A DNA stretch of 64,000 bases from Nitrososphaerales archaeon (GCA_030041295.1 JASHOD010000039.1:62001-126000); one strand, 5' to 3'. Shown: positions 33,491-43,988, numbered from the stretch's first letter. Numbers and translations: made by a program. The notes: generated from the sequence alone by a model not told the origin.

Positions 33491-34531
33491 TTGAGTATCT
33501 GTTTGAAACTCGCGACATACTGCGATCTTTCTGAACCGATTTCCACTCGTCGCCTCGGCATAATTATCGAGCCCAAAATCTTTGATGCAACGATTTCTTA
33601 TGCAAGCTATCTTCGTGATGTAAAGTCAGAAGGAATTGTAGAATCATACGAAATTGCCGAGAAGACAATCCCGTCTGATATGCTCGTGTTATTAGAGATT
33701 GGCGATGCAGCTTGGACTGAATGTAGAAAACTGGCTGAATACCTGTCAAGAAAAAGCGCTGAAGTTCTGGTAGGCCCGAAGAACGAGAGATTGAGTTACG
33801 ATCTTGAGCGCGAAGTCAAGTTACGCGCTCCTCTTTCAAAACCAAAAAGCATTCGCGACTTTATGTGCTTCAAAAGCCATATGGAGAATGCTTATCGCCG
33901 TCTTGGGCTTAGCATTCCAGAAATTTGGTTTGAAATACCTGCATATTTTAGGGCTAGCCCATACAATGTGATCGGACCAAGTGATGAAATTCAATGGCCG
34001 TCATTGACTGAAAAGCTTGATTTTGAGTTCGAATTCGCGGCGTACATAGGAAAGAAAGGGAGAGACATCGATAGAAAGAACGCCAGTGAATACATTGCTG
34101 GCTTCAGTCTCTTTAACGATGTGAGTGCGAGAGATAGACAACGGGTTCAAATGCAGGTATCGCTTGGTCCTGGCAAAGGGAAGGACTTTGATACGGGCAA
34201 AATCTTGGGTCCTTACATTGTCACTCCCGACGAGGTCGATTTCAAAAACGTCCAATGTTTTGTGCGATTTAACGGAGAGGAAGTTTCAAGAGGAGGGGCT
34301 TCTGACATGCAGTTTTCTTGGGAAGAGTTGATCGAATATATCAGCCAGGATGAGACAATTTATCCTGGCGAGGTCTTTGGTTCGGGTACGATTGGAAATG
34401 GTTCCTCGATCGAGTTTGACAGATGGCTAAAGCCTGGTGATATATTAGAGCTAGAGGCGAGCGGTTTTGGAAAATTAAGAAATAAAATATCGGAGCCCCA
34501 AAACAGGAAACTCTGGAGGAGCAAGTACTGA
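33491..34531 (+). CDS. Fumarylacetoacetate hydrolase-family enzyme
   Basis: 346 residues. C-terminal FAH barrel with metal-binding E-x-E in KLDFEFEFAAYIGKKGRD, plus GFSLFNDVSARD and GKDFDTGKILGPYIV. The family hydrolyses or decarboxylates diketo/oxo acids in aromatic and sugar-acid catabolism. TTG start. Divergent from the ABM gene; next gene is an amino-acid-type permease. Confidence 0.88.
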   Translation: MSICLKLATYCDLSEPISTRRLGIIIEPKIFDATISYASYLRDVKSEGIVESYEIAEKTIPSDMLVLLEIGDAAWTECRKLAEYLSRKSAEVLVGPKNERLSYDLEREVKLRAPLSKPKSIRDFMCFKSHMENAYRRLGLSIPEIWFEIPAYFRASPYNVIGPSDEIQWPSLTEKLDFEFEFAAYIGKKGRDIDRKNASEYIAGFSLFNDVSARDRQRVQMQVSLGPGKGKDFDTGKILGPYIVTPDEVDFKNVQCFVRFNGEEVSRGGASDMQFSWEELIEYISQDETIYPGEVFGSGTIGNGSSIEFDRWLKPGDILELEASGFGKLRNKISEPQNRKLWRSKY

Positions 34532-34636
34532 AGATCTCTCATTACATTTGCTTAATAGCTAGTAACCGTACAAGATTTGTCTTGGAATCACGGTGAATAA
34601 TAGAAAAAAGTTCACAAAAGAAACCAATATAAGAAC

Positions 34637-36283
34637 GTGCACGTTAGCGTGCAAAGCAAGCCATTGACTTCGAGACCGAAGCTGTTCACAAGAGACGCCA
34701 CGGGACTTGTACGAAATGCATCTTTGTTTGATGCCTTTCTTTTTGGATTATCCTGTTCGATTCCTTTTGCTGCAAACTTCTATCTTTATCCATTTTACAT
34801 ATACATTCTTCCAGGTGCGGATTGGACAATCGCCAGCCTAATTGCCCTAGCGTTAGCCGTTCCAATTTACATCGTTTATGCGGGTCTAGGATCCATGATG
34901 CCACGAGCTGGTGGCGATTACGTCTTTCAAAGCAGAGCAGTACATCCAATTTGGGCCTTGATCAGCTCAATAGGCTGGACTGTTTTCCTTGTGATACCGT
35001 TCTTCAGCGTATTGCTTCTACTTTCAAGTGTAAGTCTAGGTTTCGTGCCCTTGTTCACAGTTGGTGGCGCGGTGACTGGGAATTCCGCCCTTGCTAGCGC
35101 GTCAACATGGCTCAGCTCGTCTGTTGGTACTTTCACTTTCACGGCGTTAGCGATAATTATTACTGCTCTAGTTAGTATCGCTGGAATAAGGTGGATGGCG
35201 AGAGCCTTCAGGTACGCGTTCTTGCCGATTACGCTGATTACGGGAATAACTCTGATTTACTTGTTCTTTTCTACGAGTACAACATCTTTCCAAAATGACT
35301 TCAACCATTACATGGCAATACTCAACGGAACCTCCAATTCGTACAACACGGTTCTGTCTGCTACGGCTAAAGCTGGATTCACAACTCCTGCATTTAGTTG
35401 GGCGAATACCCTCCTATTAGCTACTGTTATTACGGTGACCTTTCTAATGTGGGCCGCTTGGTCCTCCCCCGTGCTTGGAGAAATAAGAGGCGGAGGTAAC
35501 CTGAAGAATTTGTTAGTAACATTTGGAACGGCAGGCGCTTTCCAGACTTTCTTCTTATTGATTCCTGAACTGTACGGGTTTCAACATTCGGTTGGAACGA
35601 ATTTCATGAATGCCGTGTCATACGCGGCATATACTCCAGGAGTTGTATCGTTGCCATTTGCCCCTTCAGTTGCGATTTTTAGCCTCATGATGACGACATC
35701 GCCTCTTATCATGGTGCTAGCTTCCGTGGGTTATATCATGGTTGGATGGGCTCAATTACAAACTGCTTTCTTCAATGGCAGTAGATATTTTCTGGCTGGC
35801 TCTATCGATGGATTGCTACCAGCATGGCTCACGGCGCCCCAGAAGAGATTCGGATCCGCATTCTATTGCATAATGGCCATGTTTGTTCTATTGATGAGCT
35901 ACGCATTCGTGCTTGATTTCTACCCTTCACTTTCTACTTACATCGCGATAGCAGTCTGGTCGTCTCCAGGAATATTCTTCGGAACTAGTCTCGCCGCTAT
36001 CCTTATGCCGTGGAGGAAAAGACAAATCTATTCATCCTCACCAATCGCAAAATACAGAGGCCTATTGCCCATTTGTGGGATCATAGGTTTTGTGACAACT
36101 GGCTTCGTTTTGATAGGTTATCTTGTTATTCCGCAGCTGCTGGTCGGGCTCTCATCACTTGGAGCCGCGGTTGTCATTGGAGTTGGAGTCATAGGGACAG
36201 TCTGGTACATTGTGTTTCAACGTTACAAGTTAAGAAAGGGCCAGGACATCAGTTTGGCATACAGAGAGATACCTCCAGAGTAG
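34637..36283 (+). CDS. APC-superfamily amino acid/polyamine permease
   Basis: 548 residues, about 12-13 transmembrane helices. The GGDYVFQSRAVHP segment after MMPRA (about 89-103) and the cytoplasmic loops match the APC superfamily. GTG start at 34637. Its place at the end of the catabolic cluster suggests it brings in the cluster's substrate (inference). Confidence 0.85.
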   Translation: MHVSVQSKPLTSRPKLFTRDATGLVRNASLFDAFLFGLSCSIPFAANFYLYPFYIYILPGADWTIASLIALALAVPIYIVYAGLGSMMPRAGGDYVFQSRAVHPIWALISSIGWTVFLVIPFFSVLLLLSSVSLGFVPLFTVGGAVTGNSALASASTWLSSSVGTFTFTALAIIITALVSIAGIRWMARAFRYAFLPITLITGITLIYLFFSTSTTSFQNDFNHYMAILNGTSNSYNTVLSATAKAGFTTPAFSWANTLLLATVITVTFLMWAAWSSPVLGEIRGGGNLKNLLVTFGTAGAFQTFFLLIPELYGFQHSVGTNFMNAVSYAAYTPGVVSLPFAPSVAIFSLMMTTSPLIMVLASVGYIMVGWAQLQTAFFNGSRYFLAGSIDGLLPAWLTAPQKRFGSAFYCIMAMFVLLMSYAFVLDFYPSLSTYIAIAVWSSPGIFFGTSLAAILMPWRKRQIYSSSPIAKYRGLLPICGIIGFVTTGFVLIGYLVIPQLLVGLSSLGAAVVIGVGVIGTVWYIVFQRYKLRKGQDISLAYREIPPE

Positions 36284-36701
36284 CTCTGACACGTCCATGT
36301 TCTTTTGAAGATTGTCAGAGAACTTCTTCATAAGATGAGAATCGCTCACAATCCTCTCTTCTTTGAGGACTCGCCTGTCTCACTCATGACAACCGCTTGT
36401 GCATACTTTTTGTGAAGATCTAAAGATGCGTACATTCGGAGTCTTTGGGCATCACCTTACAGCTTCGGAGAAATAACGCTGACATTTATGGTAATTTAGT
36501 TTGAAACTTCAACTGCGAATGCGACGGAACTTCTCGCGCTAATTTTTACTGGGTCAAGTCTAGGACTTTATGTCCCCGCGTGCACCGTTTTAGTGTATAA
36601 TTTCACGTATGGTCCTATTTTCTTTTTGCTTGGAATACTTTTCTGGTTTGCACTATTGGTTGTAGCCATCTATTCTCGGGGCATTTCTAAACACACGGAC
36701 A
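36284..36701. other. Stretch with possible membrane-protein remnant
   Basis: About 420 bases; 36500-36730 keeps an open frame without a start codon, encoding two hydrophobic helices (IFTGSSLGLYVPACTVLVY, then FFLLGILFWFALLVVAIYS). It reads like the end of a lost membrane protein. Nothing else is seen. Confidence 0.3.
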
Positions 36702-37058
36702 TTATGTTCGTAGTGTGGCTAACTCCATAGCCCTAATTAGGATTCTCTTCTCAACTGTGAGGTATAAGATTTTGTCAGATTCTAAAAACAACTGAACTCT
36801 CTTCAAAGCATCTTCCTGACCTAAAAATCTGCTTAGAACATAGAATGTCTCTGATCCAAAAACTGAATTTACTCCCAGTTGCCATTCTTTCCTTGCTTTA
36901 TCTAGTCTTGTCCGAGCAATGGTGAATTCGAGCAGTTGCTCAACTTGACTGTAAATATGGATAGAATGCGAGAATGCAAAAACGACAGTGATAACGGTGG
37001 CAAAAGAGATATTCTTTGCTCTCGCAAATGGCACTCGTATGTAAGAGCGGGCTGACAA
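36702..37058 (-). CDS. Hypothetical protein
   Basis: 118 residues with a moderately hydrophobic N-terminal helix and a charged, helical remainder (FTIARTRLDKARKEWQLG, then LGQEDALKRVQLFLESDK). No recognised family. Protein-like composition supports coding, but it is isolated. Confidence 0.4.
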   Translation of the reverse strand: MSARSYIRVPFARAKNISFATVITVVFAFSHSIHIYSQVEQLLEFTIARTRLDKARKEWQLGVNSVFGSETFYVLSRFLGQEDALKRVQLFLESDKILYLTVEKRILIRAMELATLRT

Positions 37059-37436
37059 TGTAATCGGTATTTTACTTATGGGTCGCGTTGCCTTCGTGCT
37101 CTTTCCGTAATCTATCCGAAATTTCTACCTGATTTATATCCAAAATACAGCAATTAGTCACTAGTGAGGCAGCCACTACGGACTTTCGAGAAAGTTAGTT
37201 TTTCCTCTTTTTCATTCTCGTAATCTCCATCTACTCGATTATTTTATTCTCAATTTCCATAGTTTGAAGCGACCTCGGCTTGGCTTTGACACTAAACTCC
37301 CGCCTGTCGTTTGACTAATCTACCTTTAGAATTCATGTTCTCGAAGTTGAGAAACATGTTCATGCCTTTTATCTAGCAATTAAGAAGTATACTAAATTGA
37401 CGTAGGACCTCCAGGAGAAGATGACCACACTTCCCA
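37059..37436. other. Intergenic stretch, nothing recognised
   Basis: About 380 AT-rich bases. A TATA-like TATACTAAA at about 37388 probably serves the next gene. No other feature can be supported. Confidence 0.4.
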
Positions 37437-38066
37437 ATGCTGAGCGAAGCTCTGTTACTTCTCCTCGCTACAGCCTTCGGTGTTTCCTTCATCACTAATG
37501 CGACTCCATTCTTCGGAGCTTCATACACTCTTATCGCAACGGCAGAGTTGATTTCTTCTGGCTATACATTTCGAACTTTTGCACTATTGGTTCTTGTCAC
37601 AGGGCTGGGAGCTACACTAGCAAAGACGGTTGTGTATTCAGGGGCGCTGGGTTTTCGAAGGCAACTCAGAAAAAACAAGAATGTTAGGCTCTTCCAGGAA
37701 TGGTTCCAAAATAGATCCTTCTCCGTCGCGCTTTTTGTGACAGCCTTGACGCCGGTTTTGCCTTTGGATGACTACATGTACATTGGAGCTGGTGCGAACA
37801 AATCTCGTCTCGCCTCAATGCTTGGAGTTACTTTGCCTGCAAAAGTTACCAAGAGCGCCATAGAAATGTTTCTGGAATATAGTGGAGTCCTTGGACTGTC
37901 CGCATTAACAAGAAAAAGCTTCGGGCTCTCCGGGGTTCAGTTTCCACTCATATTGTCAATTTTGTTTATCGGCCTAGGAATCTTCTTGTTCAAGCTTGAT
38001 TGGGAATCTTTGCTCAAAAGAGTCGGAGTCGTCACCCAAAACCATCCTAAACTAGGAACCTCTTAA
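37437..38066 (+). CDS. VTT/DedA-like membrane protein
   Basis: 209 residues with about five hydrophobic segments. FVTALTPVLPLDDYMYIGAG followed by GVTLPAKVTKSAIE resembles the conserved F-x3-PxxP-D...G and G-x3-K region of SNARE-associated/VTT proteins, which act as lipid scramblases. ATG start; a GGAG purine run precedes it. An overlapping ATG at 37421 is in another frame. Confidence 0.6.
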   Translation: MLSEALLLLLATAFGVSFITNATPFFGASYTLIATAELISSGYTFRTFALLVLVTGLGATLAKTVVYSGALGFRRQLRKNKNVRLFQEWFQNRSFSVALFVTALTPVLPLDDYMYIGAGANKSRLASMLGVTLPAKVTKSAIEMFLEYSGVLGLSALTRKSFGLSGVQFPLILSILFIGLGIFLFKLDWESLLKRVGVVTQNHPKLGTS

Positions 38067-38264
38067 AGTCGTAGAATATTTTTCTCTTAGAGGCTTCCTG
38101 TCGTCTGGCCCTATCTCAAAGAAACAATCGCAACAGCATGTCTTTCACCCCGGCACATCTACCTCGGAAACTGAGGGATGACGCCTAAGCACTTCCTCCA
38201 AATTAGTGTTGGGATCCACTTACTGTCATGTTTCTGCAGTTTCCCTAGGCTTTGTGATGGTGAA

Positions 38265-38396
38265 ATGAAATATAAGAGAGTAGAAGCACAATTGTTCTGT
38301 TCTACTTGTGAGAAGTCGATGAAAGTGCGTCTTTGTGCAACTGTGTCGAAAGTTGACGGATTGGCTATAACAAAATGCTCAAAGTATGAAGGATAG
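38265..38396 (+). CDS. Small zinc-knuckle protein
   Basis: 43 residues from the ATG at 38265: MKYKRVEAQLFCSTCEKSMK, then VRLCATVSKVDGLAITKC. Four Cys in a CxxC...C...C array imply a single small zinc site. It ends 8 bp before the coiled-coil gene and is probably co-transcribed. A longer start at 38178 is possible. Confidence 0.4.
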   Translation: MKYKRVEAQLFCSTCEKSMKVRLCATVSKVDGLAITKCSKYEG

Positions 38397-38404
38397 GGCT
38401 TGCC

Positions 38405-39949
38405 TTGAGTATCTTCAAGTTGTTCGAGAAGAAGAAGAAAGAGGTGGAAGAGCAGAGGATACTCATTGACGAGCTGGATTCTTGGATGGTAGATAGAATT
38501 AATGATGAACTCCGCGGCGTGTATGCACAAGGCGACGAGATTCGCAAACACATACAGGGCCTCATACTCTCAATTAAGCAAACCATAGAAGAGATTGTAG
38601 GAGCTGAGTCTAAAAAGAGCGCATTGAGTACCGCCATTGATAAGGTGGCAGACCTCGCATCCATGGAAGTACTCGCTTTTGAGAATATTGTGGAATTGCG
38701 TGACGGGCTCGCTCAAGACATGACACGTCTGGGCGAGGTATGGAACGCCTACAAGCGTAACACGCAAAAGGATATGAGAAGTTATACGACAAGACTCCAT
38801 GTCTGGTGGAAGCAGATAGACGGTGAAATCAACAGACTAAGCACCCTCATAAACACGCACTCGTCCAGGGTAGCGGCTCTGAAACGCTGCCAAGAACAGG
38901 CCAATCTACTTATGACTAAAGTCAAGGAGATGCGGGAAATGGCCGAGAAGTTGAACGCTTTGGGGAATAATCTACAATCCCTTGAAGCAACTCGAGCTAA
39001 CTTCGAAATCCAAATTGAGCGGATCAAGTCTACGCGCGAATTCGAGACTTCCGTGAAACTGAAAGGGGATCTCTCAACGTTGGAGAACAGGCGAGTGGAA
39101 ATTACGTCCATAGTCCGTAATGGGTTCTCATCTTTGAGGAGGCCCCTTGACAAATACGGCTACGCAGGAGAATTGAGCAAGGAGAAGAGGCGTCTTCTCG
39201 ACTCCTACATCAGTGAAACCCCTAGAGCCTTATCCGCCACAAATGATTCACCAATCCAAGAAATTCTGAGTGACCTAAGAAAGTATATCCTGCAGGGCCG
39301 CATTGAAATAAAGAACCCACAGAAAACGGTATTGAACATAGAGGAGATGTCGACTGAACTGCCTAAACTCGGACAGGAGTATAGGATGCTCACAGGAAGG
39401 ATAGAAACGCTAGAGTCACAGGTAAATAAGACGGCGGAGGAGAATTTCCGAGGACTGGAGACAAAACTGGGGGAGGCTAGAGAAGCCATCAGGAGAGCCA
39501 AGCTCGAATCCAAGGACATAAGAGAGGAAGAACAACCTCGACTACACTCCGAGATTAACACGATGGTTAGCGCGGTTGAGCGGTCGGTGTACGAGAACTT
39601 TGGAATACCCCTGCTCCTGAGCCGCGACGGAAACCTTGAGCCATCGCGCGGCACAAATCCTGGTAGGGTCCTGTGGCCTGCATCAGCTAGCAGTAGTACC
39701 AGTGTTCAATCAAAGCCAATCGCGCCTTCACACCAAAGTTCGACCTCTCCGCAAGAGCCAATTACGGAACCAATAACCGCGTTAAAGGAAAAACTCGCAC
39801 GTGGAAAAATAAACGAAGCTCAATTTGAAAAACTGGCAAGGCAACGCTACGACTATCTCAAGAACAAGCAGTTTAGTGAATTGTCTGATTCTGAGCTTGA
39901 AGAGAGAATCAATGGGTTCGAAGGGTTAGATATCTACCCAAAGTACTGA
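38405..39949 (+). CDS. Long coiled-coil protein with C-terminal SHOCT-like segment
   Basis: 514 residues from TTG. Residues about 5-400 are almost continuous predicted coiled coil with hydrophobic heptads; about 415-450 is a Ser/Pro/Thr-rich linker (SASSSTSVQSKPIAPSHQSS); residues about 458-490 (ITALKEKLARGKINEAQFEK) match the short oligomerisation module called SHOCT. No transmembrane segment. Likely a cytoplasmic scaffold. Function unknown. Confidence 0.65.
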   Translation: MSIFKLFEKKKKEVEEQRILIDELDSWMVDRINDELRGVYAQGDEIRKHIQGLILSIKQTIEEIVGAESKKSALSTAIDKVADLASMEVLAFENIVELRDGLAQDMTRLGEVWNAYKRNTQKDMRSYTTRLHVWWKQIDGEINRLSTLINTHSSRVAALKRCQEQANLLMTKVKEMREMAEKLNALGNNLQSLEATRANFEIQIERIKSTREFETSVKLKGDLSTLENRRVEITSIVRNGFSSLRRPLDKYGYAGELSKEKRRLLDSYISETPRALSATNDSPIQEILSDLRKYILQGRIEIKNPQKTVLNIEEMSTELPKLGQEYRMLTGRIETLESQVNKTAEENFRGLETKLGEAREAIRRAKLESKDIREEEQPRLHSEINTMVSAVERSVYENFGIPLLLSRDGNLEPSRGTNPGRVLWPASASSSTSVQSKPIAPSHQSSTSPQEPITEPITALKEKLARGKINEAQFEKLARQRYDYLKNKQFSELSDSELEERINGFEGLDIYPKY

Positions 39950-40028
39950 AAGTGAGCACAATCGAGCGGTATCTATGGTAGCTTGCGATCGATCTTAGCA
40001 AACCATCTAAACTTTTCAGATGTTCTGC

Positions 40029-40337
40029 CTAATAGATGGTAGAGCTGAAGCCGAGCTTCTTGAAGACCGTGGTTGCAATTTTCTCATATGACTTCAAAAT
40101 GAATAGATGATTTACAATTATATTTGCAATCGCTTGAACCAAAAAACCGAGTAGCTCTCGAAAGTGGCTCCTCAATTCCCAAGCGCCCAGTGCGAAATTC
40201 AATATCCATCCCTGATTTCGATTCCTAGGTATGAATGTCGGAAGACGACATAACTCTTCGTCATTCCTTTTTATATTCCGAATAGAGGCAAAAATTTCAT
40301 CGGCGCTGCCGTCCTTAATGAATTCCTTCTGAACCAT
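40029..40337 (-). CDS. Hypothetical protein
   Basis: 102 residues from ATG, with a charged N-terminus (IKDGSADEIFASIRNIKR) and a hydrophobic helical C-terminus (FLVQAIANIIVNHLFILK). No family recognised. Overlapping frames upstream make the reading uncertain; could be a fragment. Confidence 0.3.
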   Translation of the reverse strand: MVQKEFIKDGSADEIFASIRNIKRNDEELCRLPTFIPRNRNQGWILNFALGAWELRSHFRELLGFLVQAIANIIVNHLFILKSYEKIATTVFKKLGFSSTIY

Positions 40338-40724
40338 GGCTTTACCTTAGGGCATGGATTCAAAGAAACAGCAAAGGAAGTTACCCCATACTTTGCTTTC
40401 CCCATGAATTCCAGCTTCATGGTTGAGACATTACAATTATTCCAATATCCGTTTGTCTTTGAATAGTTGAACTCCATTGAAAGTATTTGAAATTCTATGC
40501 ATATTGTAGCTATTTGAACCCCCTCTAGATAGTTTGTACGCACGCGAGTGTAAAGGAGAGAGGGAGTCTTTGGCATTCATTGCAGAAATATAGAATATTT
40601 GGGAATAGATGATGGTAGTAAGTACCTTGGGATTAGAAGAATTGGCTAACTGCTGAATTGGTTTTTCGGTTTTTCCTAGATGCGCTGAAACTTCTTCCCT
40701 AGCCAAGCTAAATGAGTGCTATTT
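40338..40724. other. Stretch with overlapping short frames, none convincing
   Basis: About 390 bases on the 3' side of the MMPL gene. Two minus-strand frames (40271-40576 and 40437-40706) overlap, share no recognisable domain and cannot both be real. Possibly decayed coding sequence. Confidence 0.25.
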
Positions 40725-43700
40725 TCAAGAATTTTGTACGATCTTACTCTTGTCTCGTCTGCCAAGCTTTGAAGGCCACCAGTTAATCCTCTCCGCGATA
40801 GCCATAAGCGAGGGCACGAAAAATAAGATCACTACCGATACATCGATCAATACCGCTGCGGAAACAGCCGCGCTGATCTCTTGAAGCATAGTTATGTTAG
40901 TCAAAAGTAGTGATCCAAACACGCTTGAAAGGACCAGCCCCAGCCCAAAGATAGTTACCCATACTTTACTAGTCGCGCTCTTTATTGCGTCGTCATCCGT
41001 CTTTCCATTCAATACCTCTTCCCTAATTCTTGTCACATAGAAAATGTCGTAGTCAATCCCCACCCCAAGCATGGTGACTACTACGAAAAGTGGAGCGAAA
41101 TCGAAGATGGGTAAACTGAGCGCATAATAGAATACGAGTGAGAGCAGCGACAGGGAAAACGCCACGCTGCAAAGAATCGTGAATACCAAGCGGAGCGGCG
41201 TAAACACAGAACGAAGCTGGATAAGCAAAATAACGAAAACCGCGGCGGCGAGTGTGATTATCACCTGGGGTAGTATCCCACTCAGGAAGGACTGGCTATC
41301 ATAGGTGTTTTCGGTATCTCCACCGTAGTATACTTGGAATCCCGCCGGAAGATTTAGGGAATTCACATTCGATTTCAGTTTGAGAAGCGATGAAACGGCC
41401 TGTGAGCTTTCTGACGAGCTCGAGAGCCCTACCGTAATGAGAGCGGTCTTGTTATTCGTTCCTATCTGCGACATCATCCCAGACAGGTATTGGGAATATA
41501 GAGGCTCCGAAAGACTGCTGTTGTCGTTGATCGAGGAGTAGTTGAATATCGATCCATACGGTCGTGTGGGACCAGTGACACTGACGACACCGGTAGTGCT
41601 CGCCGCAGTCGACGAAATCAGTTCAATTTCTTTCAGAAGGGTGGTGTTGAATTGATTATGGCCGTTAACAATCGGAGTAGGAGTCGTCACGAGCACTACC
41701 GTCGGCGCGATAGTGGCGCTGCCCAAACTGCTCGAAATCACGGTTAACCCCTGATTACTTTGAAAATTCGGAATTAATCTCAGAAAATCCAGCCCCGTAG
41801 GAGTACTTGCAGTTCCGTACACTGCCAATGCCGCTAAAATTGTAACCACAACCGCGACAACCACCTTGTACTTGATCGTCTTCTTCGAGATCCTTGCCAG
41901 CATGCTTGGTTTGGGTGCTTTGCTGTTGCCGCGCAAGCTCGGCCAAAACAGCTTGTCTCCAATTGACAACTCGAGTGAGGGAAGCAATGTCAACGATGCC
42001 GCTAGCAGAATAGCTACGCCAAGAGCTATCGCGCTTCCGACGTCACTAAAGAGCGGAACATTTGCAACCGCCATAACCATGTACGCAACAACGACCGTAA
42101 TTCCCGCCGTAAGTACTGCCTGACCAGCCCATCTGATTGAGGTTGCTACGCTTTCCTCCTTTGACTTGCCATTGGTTCTCTCCTCCTTTGTTCGGCGCAG
42201 TTGGAGTACGGAGTAATCAACCGCAAGCCCGAGCATCAACAGAGTCGTAAGGGTCGGCGTCAGAAATGTAATGGTACCTTTGTCGAGAACGACTATTCCG
42301 AGGTAAATTGCGGCGTACGCGATTCCAATCGAAATCCCTCCTATCATGAGCGGGATGAGTGCAGCCAAGGGTGCGAAGAAAAGTAATCCTACGATTATCA
42401 TCGAGACTACGACGCCAGCAGCGACGGTAACGCCTAGTGCGGGTGAGAATACTTTTGAAAGATCGTCGGAGACCACGTTCCCTCCCGTGACATACGTGGT
42501 CGCAAGTGTAGAAATGTTGGAATTAGTTACGTCTTTGCGGAAACTAGCAATTGTACCAGAGCTTGGTCTGAAGGCGAAGTCATACAGCACGATCATTGTA
42601 CTGTTGTTTGAACTGACAAAATTCTTTGTGAGGGAATTGGATAGTATGAGAGGGTAGCTCGAATAACTTTGTCCGTAGGCTACTTGCTCGATTGTATCAT
42701 TGATCTGAGCCTTTGAACTTGAATTCGATAGACCGGAAAGAAGATTTGAAAGAGAAGTCGCGTTGACTGTGAAGAGTGGTGAACTCGAAAACGAGGACTG
42801 GGTAGCATTGGAGAATACCCTCACAGCTAAATTCCAGACCGCGGACGAATTTGGCGAGGATCCCAAAGCGTAACTTGAATTGACGAGTTCAGAAACGGAG
42901 ACGGTTGAATTTGATGAAGATGATGAAAAGCTATTCGTAATCAAAGTAACTGTCAAGCTTCCTAGTTTGGAACTAGACGGAGAAGGACCAAGGTTGTACA
43001 GGTCTTGAACCAAAGCGGACGGAGAAATCCCTAGCGAAGAAGATAGACTGCTTGGTATCTGCGACGATATCGATCTCAAGGCAAGATTGGTGATAATGCT
43101 ATCTTGATTCCAGTCAGTCACGTTGAGCCCAGTTGCGACACTTTCGATGATCGCTGCAGTACTTGCATTGACTTGAGGAATGAACTGGTAGACAGTGCTG
43201 TTCACAGCGCTTGCCTCGCGTGTAAGTGGAGTTAAATTAGGGTTTGAAAAACTCGAACTCCAGAAACCATAGAACGTCATATAGTATCCTACAGTCTCAG
43301 GACTTGATGCAAATCTCGGATTCTCATATAGTGTCTGGTTGGCTGCGACATTTGCCTGGGATACAGAATAATTCATTCCTATGAAGGATTCCCAAACCGA
43401 TACGAATGAGGACGGGATCCCATAGACAAGCTGGGATGTCTGATTAATGCCCTGTTTCAGCTCAAAAATGCTTGAACTTAAAGAAGAGAGATTTGCTTGT
43501 AGCGAGTAAAGCGCTTGGTTTATCGTGGTAATTTTAGAGGAGAGCGCGCTTGCACCGGATAGAAAGCTAGGAACAGTCGAATTGAGAAGACCGTATTCCG
43601 TCGTATAAATAGCGGTTATCCCCGTAAAGTTGACTATATTCGGATCCTTCGCAAAAGTCTGGTTCAGAGCTAAAAGGGAATTCTTTAACTGTTCCGAATA

Positions 43701-43988
43701 TACATTTGAACCTCCCTTTGCTTGAACAACTAGAAGGATGGCGTTGGAGCTCGAACTGCTGTTCGAAGAAGGAAATTGCGAATCCAATAAATTAAGCGCG
43801 ACCTGCCCCTCTTGATTCTTTGGCCCGCCGAGATTTGTATTAGCAATGTTGTATGATACGCCGGAGAAAAACGACGGAATCAAAGTAACCGAAGCGATAA
43901 CGGCAAGGATCCACGCAACTATAATCCATCTATGATATTTTCGAATGAAATTGTTGAACGGATCGAAACGCGAACGTGTTTGCGACAA
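40725..43988 (-). CDS. MMPL/RND-family membrane exporter
   Basis: 1087 residues. Layout is one N-terminal helix (about 18-40), a very large Ser/Asn-rich outer domain (about 45-530), six helices, a second outer domain (about 750-900) and six more helices: the two-fold repeat of RND carriers. LGLAVDYSVLQLRRTKEE and GVGIDYDIFYVTRIREE are the repeated cytoplasmic-side signatures of MMPL proteins, with the conserved Asp-Tyr pair for proton coupling. Many N-x-S/T sequons fit an archaeal surface domain. TTG start. Substrate probably a lipid or hydrophobic compound. Confidence 0.9.
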   Translation of the reverse strand: MSQTRSRFDPFNNFIRKYHRWIIVAWILAVIASVTLIPSFFSGVSYNIANTNLGGPKNQEGQVALNLLDSQFPSSNSSSSSNAILLVVQAKGGSNVYSEQLKNSLLALNQTFAKDPNIVNFTGITAIYTTEYGLLNSTVPSFLSGASALSSKITTINQALYSLQANLSSLSSSIFELKQGINQTSQLVYGIPSSFVSVWESFIGMNYSVSQANVAANQTLYENPRFASSPETVGYYMTFYGFWSSSFSNPNLTPLTREASAVNSTVYQFIPQVNASTAAIIESVATGLNVTDWNQDSIITNLALRSISSQIPSSLSSSLGISPSALVQDLYNLGPSPSSSKLGSLTVTLITNSFSSSSSNSTVSVSELVNSSYALGSSPNSSAVWNLAVRVFSNATQSSFSSSPLFTVNATSLSNLLSGLSNSSSKAQINDTIEQVAYGQSYSSYPLILSNSLTKNFVSSNNSTMIVLYDFAFRPSSGTIASFRKDVTNSNISTLATTYVTGGNVVSDDLSKVFSPALGVTVAAGVVVSMIIVGLLFFAPLAALIPLMIGGISIGIAYAAIYLGIVVLDKGTITFLTPTLTTLLMLGLAVDYSVLQLRRTKEERTNGKSKEESVATSIRWAGQAVLTAGITVVVAYMVMAVANVPLFSDVGSAIALGVAILLAASLTLLPSLELSIGDKLFWPSLRGNSKAPKPSMLARISKKTIKYKVVVAVVVTILAALAVYGTASTPTGLDFLRLIPNFQSNQGLTVISSSLGSATIAPTVVLVTTPTPIVNGHNQFNTTLLKEIELISSTAASTTGVVSVTGPTRPYGSIFNYSSINDNSSLSEPLYSQYLSGMMSQIGTNNKTALITVGLSSSSESSQAVSSLLKLKSNVNSLNLPAGFQVYYGGDTENTYDSQSFLSGILPQVIITLAAAVFVILLIQLRSVFTPLRLVFTILCSVAFSLSLLSLVFYYALSLPIFDFAPLFVVVTMLGVGIDYDIFYVTRIREEVLNGKTDDDAIKSATSKVWVTIFGLGLVLSSVFGSLLLTNITMLQEISAAVSAAVLIDVSVVILFFVPSLMAIAERINWWPSKLGRRDKSKIVQNS

